Source of the DNA: Fibrobacterota bacterium
GTDB lineage: Bacteria > Fibrobacterota > Fibrobacteria > UBA5070
Reading direction: 5' to 3'
Length of the DNA stretch: 64,000 bases
Assembly: GCA_016715065.1 (NCBI GenBank)
Contig: JADKBN010000010.1
Location: 124,001 to 188,000 of the forward strand
A model generated the notes under the pieces. It ran no database searches, was not told where the DNA came from, and was given only the letters and a program-made list of their open reading frames with translations. A program made the translations under genes and the position numbers. Of this stretch, positions 52,193-61,356 are shown in pieces. The first letter of the stretch is position 1, and every line of letters starts with the position of its first letter.

Positions 52193-52860
52193 GCGACCTC
52201 TCCTCTCCAGGATCCAAGCAAGCCAGGATTGAACGTCCTCCGGAGGCCCACCTGCGAATGCCATGGAAACAGGACCTTCAGTCCCAACGCCGGTTGCACG
52301 TCGGTTCCTGGCGATTGGCTGGTGCCATACCACATTCCCGTGGCGATGTCCAAGGCCGCCGTGAGAGCAACACGTGTACGGGATCCGATTTCCCACTGGA
52401 TCCACGGATCGAAGCCCCAGATCAATTCCTTGTACTGGGCCCGCCGGGTGGGCGTGATCCGGACTTCCTGGGTGAATGTTCCGGGGCGAATCCAGCCATC
52501 CATGCCAAACGAAATCGATTGGGCACGGATCGATCCACCGATCATGAGTCCGATGTCCTTGGAGCTGGCGTGCAGGCCCGCGCGAAAATGGGCCCCGGTA
52601 CGTTTCGATGAATCCGGGATCGCCGACTTCCGCACCTCGGATTGGATGCTGTCCGATCCGGTGGGGAGCGAATCCTGGGGCGGATGGGTGTTCATCGCCA
52701 TGGGTGAGCCGATCGTGGGGATCGCCACATGTGTGGCGGTGGAATCCGGACCGAGGTCGGAATTGGCCCGGGATACGGAGTGCGAAGCGGTGGATTGGCT
52801 CCAGGCCACCGACATCGGCAGCCAGAGAATGCCCACGAGGACACGGGTACGGGAAGTCAT
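52180..52860 (-). CDS. outer-membrane-protein-like secreted protein
   Basis: A 226-residue protein with a signal peptide (about 1-21), a low-complexity S/T/P-rich segment (22-85), then alternating strands (HFRAGLHASSKDIGLMIGGS to the end) finishing in phenylalanine, as in outer-membrane beta-barrels. It is small for a full barrel, perhaps 8 strands. It lies 43 bp after the LRR-kinase gene and overlaps the lipoprotein gene. Function is unknown. Confidence 0.62.
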   Translation of the reverse strand: MTSRTRVLVGILWLPMSVAWSQSTASHSVSRANSDLGPDSTATHVAIPTIGSPMAMNTHPPQDSLPTGSDSIQSEVRKSAIPDSSKRTGAHFRAGLHASSKDIGLMIGGSIRAQSISFGMDGWIRPGTFTQEVRITPTRRAQYKELIWGFDPWIQWEIGSRTRVALTAALDIATGMWYGTSQSPGTDVQPALGLKVLFPWHSQVGLRRTFNPGLLGSWRGEVACEF

Positions 52861-52903
52861 GTGGATCTGAAAAATACAGTGTATCGGGTCGAAAAATCCA
52901 GTG

Positions 52904-54175
52904 TCATCCGATTTTCCACGCTTCCATTGCGGGTCGCTGTCGCGGATTCGGATCCAGGCAGGCGTCGCGAAGCGCCGCTAGAGGGAGGCTTGGGGCGTGC
53001 GACGGGTCCGTCCTGGTCAGGAGGTCGTCCAGCAAGCAGCCATAGGCGCGGGCCTCCAGGCCTTCCCACCGCCGCCGTTGGATGCGATCGGTCGGATCCC
53101 ATCTGTTGGCGGCGCCAAAATCCGTCAGGTAAACCCTCTCGGTCGGGGTGACCAAGATGTTGTGGGCGTAGAGATCGCCGTGCGAGATCCCACGGTCGGC
53201 CAGATGCGAACAAACGGAGGCGATCGCCCGGGAGACCTGTATGACGGATTCTGCCGAGAAGGTCGTGTGGGGCGCATAGGTGTCGCGCGTGCAGCTTTGG
53301 AAATCCGGCGGATTGCCCACCGTCACCGAACCTGCCGGGAGCAGCTCCATGGCCAGGGCGTGCCGGCCTTGTGGGTGTCCGACCACCTCGCCCAGGACGC
53401 GGGCCAGGTGGGGGTGTGTTCCGGCGGCCAGGAAGGTGGCCATTTCGTCCTGTGGTGTGCCGTCGGAGGTGGTCTTGGCCTTGAAGACCTTGACGGCAAG
53501 ACTCCCAGAAACAGTGGTGGCCTGGAGGGTCTCGCCGGAGGCCCCACGTCCCAGAACCGGGCCCAAGCGGAGCGAAGCCCATTCGATCAAGGCGCCAGTC
53601 CTGGGGGAGACGTTCCAGGAGCAAGGATTGCCCGAGGTGGCCAGCCACGCCAGGCGGGGCAGCTCGAAGAGCCATTCGGGAAGGTGATCCATCGCATTGG
53701 CCGCGATTCTCAGTAACTCCAGCTTTGGGTGTCCGCACAGGGTGCTTGGGATCGAACGCAGGCGATTGCCTGCCAGCATCAGCTTTTGCAGGCGGGGACG
53801 CTCTCCCAACGACGCGGGCAGTTCTTCCAGCTGGTTGTCGGTGAGGATGAGCCACCGGAGTTGGTCTGGAAGAGACAAGGAAGGAATGGTGCGAAGTCGG
53901 TTCGATTTGAAGCCCACCATTTCCAGGCGCGGGCACTGGCCCAGGACCTCTGGAAGGATTTCGAACTGGTTTTCGGAACAAAACAGGATTTCCAGGTTGC
54001 CCAGTCTGGAAAAGTCGGGAGGGAGGCTGGTAAGGCGGTTCCCCGAAAGATCCAAGACGCGTAGCGACTCGGAGAGCTCCAAAATCTCGTGCGGGAAGGT
54101 TTCCAGGCCCTCGCTCAGCTGGAGGTGGGTCGCTCCCGCCAGGGAGCCCGACCGCAGTTGGGGCAACGTGTTCAT
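52904..54175 (-). CDS. leucine-rich repeat protein kinase
   Basis: A 423-residue cytoplasmic protein. Residues ~15-185 are seven or so leucine-rich repeats (LRVLDLSGNRLTSLP, LRWLILTDNQLEELP). Residues ~205-423 form a Ser/Thr-kinase-like domain: glycine loop LGRGASGE (208-215), lysine AVKVFK (K229), catalytic HGDLYAHN (332-339) and DFG (352-354). The catalytic loop reads HGD in place of HRD, common in related bacterial kinases. No membrane segment is seen. It is divergent from the RBBP9-type hydrolase gene and leads the operon with the outer-membrane-like and lipoprotein genes. It may sense or regulate an envelope function; this is inference. Confidence 0.85.
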   Translation of the reverse strand: MNTLPQLRSGSLAGATHLQLSEGLETFPHEILELSESLRVLDLSGNRLTSLPPDFSRLGNLEILFCSENQFEILPEVLGQCPRLEMVGFKSNRLRTIPSLSLPDQLRWLILTDNQLEELPASLGERPRLQKLMLAGNRLRSIPSTLCGHPKLELLRIAANAMDHLPEWLFELPRLAWLATSGNPCSWNVSPRTGALIEWASLRLGPVLGRGASGETLQATTVSGSLAVKVFKAKTTSDGTPQDEMATFLAAGTHPHLARVLGEVVGHPQGRHALAMELLPAGSVTVGNPPDFQSCTRDTYAPHTTFSAESVIQVSRAIASVCSHLADRGISHGDLYAHNILVTPTERVYLTDFGAANRWDPTDRIQRRRWEGLEARAYGCLLDDLLTRTDPSHAPSLPLAALRDACLDPNPRQRPAMEAWKIG

Positions 54176-54244
54176 CGCGGCCAAGGTAATTTTCCGGACT
54201 GGTGCGAATTCGACTTGCGCCAAGTGCCCATCCCAGGAGTTCTC

Positions 54245-54826
54245 TTGTTCGATGCCATCGCAAACGGTCCTTGGAGCCTGCTGAACGTGCCTGGTTGGGG
54301 AGGCTCGAGTGCGACCCACTGGCAGACCTGTTGGGAGAGGGAATTTCCGAACATCTTCCGGGTGGTGCAGCAGGACTGGGAAAACCCGGATCGCCAAGTG
54401 TGGCTGGCGCAACTGACGGAGGTGTTGGCAGGGGTTCCCCGGCCCGTGGTGTTGGTCGGGCACAGCCTGGGCGTGGCGACCATTGTGCACGCAGCCGCGG
54501 CGGGATTGCTGCCAGGGGTGGTGGGGGCGTTTTTGGTGGCCATGCCCGAGGTCGAACGAGCAGGATTTCCCTCGCAGATCACGGGGTATTCACCATTGCC
54601 GCGATTGCGGTTGCCGTTTCCCAGCGTGATGATCGCAAGCCAGGACGACCCCTACATCACTTCCGACGAGCTTTCTGGTTGGGCACAGAGGTTCGGGTCC
54701 AGGTTCATCGATGTCGGTTTTCGCCATCATATTGGGGACGCGGCCGGCTTGGGCGAGTGGATGGAAGGCAAGTTGCTGCTGGAAGAATTCCTCGAGGGGT
54801 TGCCTCGTGTTTCCCAACCGGTCTGA
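54245..54826 (+). CDS. RBBP9/YdeN-type alpha/beta hydrolase, TTG start
   Basis: A 193-residue hydrolase of the RBBP9 family (serine hydrolase, substrate unknown). Family marks are NVPGWGGSSATHWQTCWE, VQQDWENPDRQVWL, the nucleophile elbow VGHSLGVAT, and a final histidine in HHIGDAAGLGEW. The frame is open further upstream, but AGGAG five bases before a TTG at 54245 gives exactly the normal family length. It is divergent from the LRR-kinase gene, with 69 bp between them. Confidence 0.85.
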   Translation: MFDAIANGPWSLLNVPGWGGSSATHWQTCWEREFPNIFRVVQQDWENPDRQVWLAQLTEVLAGVPRPVVLVGHSLGVATIVHAAAAGLLPGVVGAFLVAMPEVERAGFPSQITGYSPLPRLRLPFPSVMIASQDDPYITSDELSGWAQRFGSRFIDVGFRHHIGDAAGLGEWMEGKLLLEEFLEGLPRVSQPV

Positions 54827-54935
54827 CCGGAGGGCGGCCAAAGGCGGAATGTACTCCGGTTGCGCAATGAATTGTGCGCGACTAGCGCGGAGTTGGTTGC
54901 GTCAACGGCTTCGGGAGCCTAGATTCCTCCCACCC

Positions 54936-55775
54936 ATGGTTCGACCAGAGCTCCACGATTATACGGATTTCCGAATTTATCTGCGCGACGTGCTTGCCTG
55001 GCACCGCCGCCGTGGCGATGATGCGTTCCTGCAGCGAGAGCTCCTCAAACGTCTTGGGGTGGCCTCCACCGGGTTCATTTCCAATCTTTTGGCGGGCCGG
55101 AAGAACCTCACTCCCACCCAGATCCGCCGCTTTGCAGAGATCCTCGAATTTTCGGATTCGGATGCCCTGTACTTCGATGCCTTGGTCCACTTTGGCCAAT
55201 CCAAGGACCAATCCCAACGCCAGGAGTGGCTGGAACGTCTGAGCCAATTGCGGTCGGTGGCGCTGGAAACCCTCGCGCCCAACGGCATGAGCATGTTTTC
55301 GCACTCCGAGGCGGTGTTCTTGTACGAATACCTCACGATCTCGGATTTCGACGGTGATTTCGAGAAGCTCGGCGCGGCATTCGATCCTCCGGTTTCCGGA
55401 AATCGGATCCGTCAAGCCTTGGATGTCCTGTTGTCGGCGGGCCTGGTGGAACGCGACGGCAAGGGGCGACTGCAGGTGCGAAGCACCGCCGTGAGCTCCG
55501 GGCCCAGTCCCAGCTCCCAGGAATTGGCGAACTTCCACCGCCGGACCATGGCGCTGGCGCGCCGTTCCCTCTCGCAGACCCCGCAACCCGAACGCGACCT
55601 GTCGGTGCTCACGCTGGGGCTTTCCGATGACGGATTTCGTCGTATCCGCTCGGAAATCGCGCATTTCCGGAGGCGATTGGTCGCCATCGCCTTGGAAGAA
55701 ACCCGGGCCGACCGGGTCTTCCAGTTGAACTTCCATTTGTTCCCGGTCACCCGAACGCTGGAGGGGGGAGCATGA
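54936..55775 (+). CDS. TIGR02147-family protein (Fibrobacter type)
   Basis: A 279-residue protein matching the paralogous TIGR02147 family described from Fibrobacter succinogenes. It begins LHDYTDFRIYLRDVLAWHRRR. It has a helix-turn-helix-like stretch (FLQRELLKRLGVASTGFISNLLAGRKNLTPTQI, ~35-65) and a C-terminal half with a second winged-helix-like part (ALDVLLSAGLVERDGKGRLQV), so DNA-binding is likely. CTAGATT lies just 10 bases before ATG, suggesting a leaderless or very short leader. The following lipoprotein gene overlaps by ATGA. Function is unproven. Confidence 0.88.
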   Translation: MVRPELHDYTDFRIYLRDVLAWHRRRGDDAFLQRELLKRLGVASTGFISNLLAGRKNLTPTQIRRFAEILEFSDSDALYFDALVHFGQSKDQSQRQEWLERLSQLRSVALETLAPNGMSMFSHSEAVFLYEYLTISDFDGDFEKLGAAFDPPVSGNRIRQALDVLLSAGLVERDGKGRLQVRSTAVSSGPSPSSQELANFHRRTMALARRSLSQTPQPERDLSVLTLGLSDDGFRRIRSEIAHFRRRLVAIALEETRADRVFQLNFHLFPVTRTLEGGA

Positions 55776-56938
55776 GAACCAGATTGTTCCTGTGCTGCCT
55801 GGCGCTCTGGGGATGCCAAGCCGACAAGGTGGCCGCTCCTGTGGAGGGAGGAAACCCCACCAAGGTCACCCTGCCGGTCGAGGGCGGCAATCCCGTGCTC
55901 GCGGCCAGGGTTGTCGGCGAATCCGGCGTGGCGCGCAGCGGGATCGCGGTCCAGCTCTGGGAGATCGCCGACGACACCAGCCACTTGGACACTTTCCGTC
56001 TGTTGGGCCAGTCGCGAGCGGATTCCGAAGGCTGGGTGCGGTTCCAGGGCAAACCCGGGGTCCCGTGGGTGATGGTCGTCTCCGACTCCACAGAGGGTGC
56101 GAGCTTGGAGGGCTACGGTGTTTCCGACAAGGCCGGACAACTTTCCGTGGCAAGATGGGGCTCCCTTCGCGGCGTCTGGAAGGGAACCGGGGCGCGACCG
56201 CAGTGGGTGGGCCTGGCTCGGTTGCCGCTGCGCGCCAAGGTGCAGCCAGATGGTTCTTACTACTTGCCGCGCGTCCCCTGGGGGCGTCGTGCGATTGTGG
56301 AAGGTCCCGCCAACGGCAGGACCGGACGCGCGATCCTGGCCACTTTGGAAATCAAACCCGGCGCCCGAGTGGAACTGGACAGCGCGGGGCAAGCGAAGTC
56401 GGGGGTTTTGATCGACGACTTCGAAGGGGCGGGGACGGGGACCCTGCTGGTAGGCAAGGTTGCGCAGGGAACGTGGAACTTCAAAGCGCCTCAGGGCGAT
56501 ACGAGTCGGATCGAACCGTGCAGCCTCGAGCCCCAGTGGTTCGATGTCACCAGAATGTCGGGCGACGATGGTCGGGGCAAGGCATGGAAGGTCCGGGTGG
56601 AAAACCAACTCGCCGACAGTTCCGCGCGAGGTGGCGTGGTGCTCGAGCTGTCGCCAACGGGCGTGGATGCCTCGGCGTTGGATTCCCTGACTTTCCAGAT
56701 GCGCGGCAATGGCCAATTCCAGATCAATCTGGTTGGCACCCGCGGGACTCTGGTGGGAGTCTACCAGATGCCCTGGACTTGGGGGCCGATGACTGTCCGG
56801 ATGGACCGTCTGGTGGCAACTGGTTCCACGCGCAAGGAAATTCTCGGATCGCTTCAGCGCGTCGAGTGGATCTTGCGCGAGTCCGCCAACACCGAGTTCT
56901 GGCTCGACGATCTGTACGCCTGGGGCTGGATTCCCTGA
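55772..56938 (+). CDS. lipoprotein coupled to the TIGR02147 gene
   Basis: A 388-residue lipoprotein (lipobox ALWGC, cysteine at ~15). The N-terminus has a repeated PVEGGNP motif. Residues ~30-120 look like an Ig-like or carboxypeptidase-regulatory fold (VVGESGVARSGIAVQLWEI). From ~205 to the end there is a CIA30/CBM-like beta-sandwich (GVLIDDFEGAGTGTLL, then RMDRLVATGSTRKEILGSLQRVEWILRESANTEFWLDDLYAW). The overlap ATGA with the upstream gene shows translational coupling. It probably binds a glycan or protein at the surface; this is inference. Confidence 0.82.
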   Translation: MRTRLFLCCLALWGCQADKVAAPVEGGNPTKVTLPVEGGNPVLAARVVGESGVARSGIAVQLWEIADDTSHLDTFRLLGQSRADSEGWVRFQGKPGVPWVMVVSDSTEGASLEGYGVSDKAGQLSVARWGSLRGVWKGTGARPQWVGLARLPLRAKVQPDGSYYLPRVPWGRRAIVEGPANGRTGRAILATLEIKPGARVELDSAGQAKSGVLIDDFEGAGTGTLLVGKVAQGTWNFKAPQGDTSRIEPCSLEPQWFDVTRMSGDDGRGKAWKVRVENQLADSSARGGVVLELSPTGVDASALDSLTFQMRGNGQFQINLVGTRGTLVGVYQMPWTWGPMTVRMDRLVATGSTRKEILGSLQRVEWILRESANTEFWLDDLYAWGWIP

Positions 56939-57056
56939 AAATCTCGCAGCTTGCTGCGGGGAGTGGTTGATCTGATCGGTCGCGGCGGACTTCCCTTCAA
57001 CGGATGTGTCGCGCCGCACCCACCCCGGTTCGGCGGCCTCGCCATACCTTGACTCC

Positions 57057-58946
57057 ATGAATACACGACTTTCCATCGCGAGCCTGCTTGCCGGTGCCCT
57101 CGCCCTGCAAGCCCAGACCGTGTCCATCAAGGAGGCATCCGGCTGGATCGAGTCCGCCCAGGTGAGGTGGCAGACCTCCGGAAATCCCGACAGCCACAAC
57201 GTGTACGTGAGTGGACAAGGATTGTCCAACCAGCAGTTGGATGCGAAACTGATCCGCAACTACGGGGGCTATTGGCGCGCCGATGCGATCGGCTTGAAGG
57301 CGGGTAGCTACACGATGACGGTGGCACCGGTGACTTCCGGCAAGGAAGGCGCGAAGGTCACCACCACCGCATTGGAAGTGACCGCCCACAACCGTGCGGG
57401 CTTCGCGTTCTCCGGAGGGCGTATTCCGGGCGCCTACAACCTCGATGGCACTCCCATGACCGGGGCCGTGATCGTGTACGTATCGGACAAGAGCAAGGAT
57501 ACCGTTTCGCTCAACGTCACGGGCGCCAGCACCAATCCCTGCGTAGGGCTCCAGAACATCCTCTACGGCTTCAAGAAGGGCAAGGATACCCGACCGCTCA
57601 TCGTGAGAGTGATCGGACAGGTGAAGGACATGGCGGTCATGGACGGCGGCGATCTGGTGATCGAGAACGCGAACCTCGCCACGGGCCACATCACGCTGGA
57701 GGGAGTGGGGGACGATGCCGTCGCGGATGGTTGGGGCATTCGCCTGAAGAACGCATCCAACATCGAGGTCCGCAACCTCGGGATCATGAACGTGAACAGC
57801 TCGGCGGGCGACGACATCGGCCTGCAGCAGGACAACGACCACGTTTGGATCCACCACACCGATTACTTCTACGGCGATGCCGGATCGGACGCCGACCAGG
57901 TCAAGGGCGACGGGGCCATGGATGTCAAAAAATCCACCTACGTGACCATTTCCTACAACCACTTCTGGGACAACGGCAAGGCCAGTCTGCTGGGCCTGAG
58001 CGAGAACACCACCACCGGACTGTACATCGATTACCACCACAACTGGTTCGATCATTCCGATTCGCGCCATCCTCGCGTGCGGTTCTATTCGGCCCACGTC
58101 TACAACAACTTCTACGACGGCGTGGCCAAGTACGGTGCGGGCTCCACCATGGGGTCCTCCATCTTCATGGAAGGCAATTATTTCCGCAACTGCAAGCACC
58201 CCATGATGACTTCCATGCAGGGCACCGACGTGTGGAACGAGACCACCAAGGCCAACGACTACAAGGACATGGGAACCTTCTCCAGCGAGGCTGGCGGCAC
58301 CATCAAGGCCTGGAACAATTTCATGGAAGGCCAAGAACGGTTCGTTCCGTACGGCTCGAAAGATTTTGTCAATTCCACCGTGGATTTCGACGCGTACGTG
58401 GCGAGCAGCCGAACGGAAAAGGTCCCCGTCACTGTGAAGTCCGCCTATGGCGCGAACACCTACAACAACTTCGACACCGACAACACGGTGATGCACGCCT
58501 ACACGGCCGACGCCCCGGAAGCGGCCATGTCAAAAGTTGTCGCAAACGCGGGGCGGATGGGCGGGGGCGACCTGGGATGGACGTTCCGAAACGGCGTGGA
58601 CGATTCCTCGTCCGTGGTGAACTCGCCCCTCAAAGCCGCGTTGGTTGCCTACAAGAGTGCTCTGATCCATGTCCAGGGGGAGGGCACCAACAATCCATCG
58701 TCCGTGCACGGCGCTTCCAAATCGGCTTCCAATCCGATTCACTTCGAACCCAACACCCGCAAGCTTTCCGTCGAGGCGGGATGGACCATGCGATCCGGCG
58801 ACATCCGTTCGCTGGAAGGGGCACGGGTGGGGGAGTGGACGGGTGCCGCCGAGGTGGATCTTTCCGGACTCCGCTCGGGCGTCTACCTGGCCCGCGTCCG
58901 CACCGATCGGGGAACCTACCGGCGATTGTTCTGCAGCGGGAATTGA
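57057..58946 (+). CDS. secreted PL1 pectate lyase
   Basis: A 629-residue lyase that cleaves polygalacturonate by beta-elimination. The signal peptide covers about 1-20. Residues ~20-110 are a fibronectin-like module (ESAQVRWQTSGNPDSHNVYV). Residues ~115-480 form the right-handed beta-helix of PL1 with the calcium-site region HVWIHHTDYFYG, ADQVKGDGAMDVKKSTYVTI and the catalytic arginine in DSRHPRVRF. The last ~70 residues form the C-terminal tail. Start ATG 57057 lacks a clear Shine-Dalgarno. Confidence 0.93.
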   Translation: MNTRLSIASLLAGALALQAQTVSIKEASGWIESAQVRWQTSGNPDSHNVYVSGQGLSNQQLDAKLIRNYGGYWRADAIGLKAGSYTMTVAPVTSGKEGAKVTTTALEVTAHNRAGFAFSGGRIPGAYNLDGTPMTGAVIVYVSDKSKDTVSLNVTGASTNPCVGLQNILYGFKKGKDTRPLIVRVIGQVKDMAVMDGGDLVIENANLATGHITLEGVGDDAVADGWGIRLKNASNIEVRNLGIMNVNSSAGDDIGLQQDNDHVWIHHTDYFYGDAGSDADQVKGDGAMDVKKSTYVTISYNHFWDNGKASLLGLSENTTTGLYIDYHHNWFDHSDSRHPRVRFYSAHVYNNFYDGVAKYGAGSTMGSSIFMEGNYFRNCKHPMMTSMQGTDVWNETTKANDYKDMGTFSSEAGGTIKAWNNFMEGQERFVPYGSKDFVNSTVDFDAYVASSRTEKVPVTVKSAYGANTYNNFDTDNTVMHAYTADAPEAAMSKVVANAGRMGGGDLGWTFRNGVDDSSSVVNSPLKAALVAYKSALIHVQGEGTNNPSSVHGASKSASNPIHFEPNTRKLSVEAGWTMRSGDIRSLEGARVGEWTGAAEVDLSGLRSGVYLARVRTDRGTYRRLFCSGN

Positions 58947-59123
58947 CGCCGGATTTTCGCGAATCGACGAGTAGACAGAAAATGACTAGAGTGGGCCGTG
59001 CGCGGGCAGTCACGGCGATTTTTTGCAGTTTCTACAAACAATCCGTCCCGTTTTCGCGGACGCCTGGGCGATTTCGCTCCTAGGTTCCATCGAACAGCCG
59101 AGGCTCGAACCGATGGGGACCGT

Positions 59124-61268
59124 ATGAAGCGATCGACGATGGAATCGAGGACTGGATTCCTGCTCGCCGCGGTGGGGTGTCTGGCGCTGCCTGCAGGTGT
59201 CGCCGCCGCGCCCCAAGCCAGCTACTACGTCTCTCCGGTCGGGAGTGACTCCAATCCAGGTACCCTGGCCGCTCCGTTTCGTACCATCACCAAGGCCCGC
59301 GATGTGGTGCGGACGGTGAACCACACCATGAGCGGCGACATTGTGGTCACCCTCCGTGCGGGCACCTACCCGCTGGACAGCACCATCACCTTCGGCCCCG
59401 CCGACGGTGGCAAAAACGGCAACTACGTCCGGTACGTGGCCTACAACGGCGAGACTCCTCTGGTCACGGGCGGAAAGCCCATCACGGGTTGGACGATCCA
59501 CGACCCGAGCAAGAACATATGGAAAGTCGAAGGCGTGACCTCGCGCTTTCGCCAGATCTACGTGAACAACACCAAGGCGATCCGAGCTCGGCTTCCCAAC
59601 CTGGGGGCGAACAACTCCGCGAACTTCTTCCGCCTGACCAAGGTCGACACCGCCGGCAAGGCGCTCAACATCGCGACCTCGGTCGGATCGAGCTGGAAGA
59701 ACCTGAACAAAGTCGAGATGCACCTCATGATCGCCTGGGCCGACGCGGTCTTGCGCCTGGCCTCGACCACCGCCATGGGCGGCTACACCAAGGTGAAGAT
59801 CCAGCCTACCGAAGAGAACATCCTCTTCAATCGACCTTACCCCATGCTCGGCATCGCCTTTTCCAGCAACCCCCCGAAGCAGCAGGCGTACTACCTCGAG
59901 AACGCTTTGGAATTTCTGGATGTGGCGGGTGAGTGGTACTTGGACGAATCGGCCAACACCCTCTATTACATGCCCCGGGCCGGCGAAGACATGACCAAGG
60001 CGACCGTGGTCGCTCCGATGCTCGAGAAGCTGGTCACAGTCGCCGGACCAAACACATCGAACACAGTCGGCTACCTCGCCTTCCAGGGGATCGCCTTCGC
60101 GCATTCGACGTTCATGCGCCCCAGCCAGATGGGATTTCTCGACGCCCAGGCGGGAAATTACAGCATTTCCTCCACGTTGCAAAACAAGCAGTACATCGGG
60201 CGGCCTTCAGCGGGTGTCACGGTCATAAATGCCCATCACATCCGATTGGAAGGAAACCTGTTCTCGCAGATGGCCGCGACCGGACTCGACTTGGTATCGG
60301 GCACGCACGACAACGCGATCGTCGGCAACGTGATCAAGGACATCGGCGGAAGCGGCATCACCGTCGGCAAGTTCACCGTCGACACCGCGACCGAATTCCA
60401 CGTGCCCTACAACCCTGCCGACAAAGCCGAGATCAGCACAAGGGACACGATCCGGAGCAACCTCGTCACCAATGTGACGACGGAAATCCAGGGCGCGGTC
60501 GGGATCGGAGGGGGGTATCCCCGGGACGTCGTGATCGAACACAACGAGGTGTCCTACATGGCCTACTCGGGGATCTCGGTGGGGTTCGGATGGACCAAGA
60601 CCGCCAATGCGATGAACAACAACCACATCAACTGGAACCACATCCACCACGTTTCACAGATCCTGGCCGACGGCGGGAACATCTACACGCTGTCCAACCA
60701 GGGAACCAGCGGCGAAATCCAGTACAACTACATGCACGACAACTCGGCCTCGACCTGGGCCGACTATTGGATCCTGGGCATCTACCTGGACGAAGGCTCG
60801 AGCGGCATGGACATCAGCCACAACGTATCCAAGAATTCGCCGAGCACAATCGCCTGCAACAACTGCGGTTCCTACACCCAATCCGACAACACGGGATCGG
60901 CGGCCTCCACCATCAGCGGTGCGGGCATCGAACCGGCCTACATCGGCATCAAGACCAAGACCCTTCCACTCGCCGAATTCAACGCCGTGGCAGGATTCGT
61001 GACCCCAGCCGGTCGGAACGCGAACTCGACCTTTGCAGCGAAAATGCGCGGCGGCCGCTTGATGTTCGAAGTTCCGTCGTCCGAAGCCGTCCGGAACGCG
61101 ACGCTTTCTGTCTACGGCCAGGATGGCGCCTGCGTCGCCAGGTACGCGGTCCCAGGGGCCTCGACGGGAATCCAATCCCTCGATTTCCCCAACGCTCCGG
61201 AAGGTCGCTACTTCGCGGTTCTCGAGTCCGACAAGGTTCGGTACTCCACTCCGCTAGTCAAGTTGTGA
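59124..61268 (+). CDS. secreted beta-helix glycosidase, GH141-like
   Basis: A 714-residue secreted protein. After a signal peptide (about 1-28) it begins YYVSPVGSDSNPGTLAAPF, the usual start of beta-helix enzymes. Residues ~30-620 have beta-helix coils (GYLAFQGIAFAHSTF, HHIRLEGNLFSQMAATGLDL, NYMHDNSASTWADYW). Overall plan and length resemble GH141 (xylanase/fucosidase) and GH120 relatives; GH141-like is the best reading. Residues ~640-714 form the C-terminal tail. CTAGGTT 37 bp before ATG may be the -10 box. It is followed at 88 bp by the GH5 gene. Confidence 0.75.
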   Translation: MKRSTMESRTGFLLAAVGCLALPAGVAAAPQASYYVSPVGSDSNPGTLAAPFRTITKARDVVRTVNHTMSGDIVVTLRAGTYPLDSTITFGPADGGKNGNYVRYVAYNGETPLVTGGKPITGWTIHDPSKNIWKVEGVTSRFRQIYVNNTKAIRARLPNLGANNSANFFRLTKVDTAGKALNIATSVGSSWKNLNKVEMHLMIAWADAVLRLASTTAMGGYTKVKIQPTEENILFNRPYPMLGIAFSSNPPKQQAYYLENALEFLDVAGEWYLDESANTLYYMPRAGEDMTKATVVAPMLEKLVTVAGPNTSNTVGYLAFQGIAFAHSTFMRPSQMGFLDAQAGNYSISSTLQNKQYIGRPSAGVTVINAHHIRLEGNLFSQMAATGLDLVSGTHDNAIVGNVIKDIGGSGITVGKFTVDTATEFHVPYNPADKAEISTRDTIRSNLVTNVTTEIQGAVGIGGGYPRDVVIEHNEVSYMAYSGISVGFGWTKTANAMNNNHINWNHIHHVSQILADGGNIYTLSNQGTSGEIQYNYMHDNSASTWADYWILGIYLDEGSSGMDISHNVSKNSPSTIACNNCGSYTQSDNTGSAASTISGAGIEPAYIGIKTKTLPLAEFNAVAGFVTPAGRNANSTFAAKMRGGRLMFEVPSSEAVRNATLSVYGQDGACVARYAVPGASTGIQSLDFPNAPEGRYFAVLESDKVRYSTPLVKL

Positions 61269-61356
61269 TGGACTCGCCCGAAACGGCTTTGAAGCCGACG
61301 GGAAGACAAATTCCGGGCAAGCGGCATCTCAAGATCGATCTATGAGGAGGGACAAC

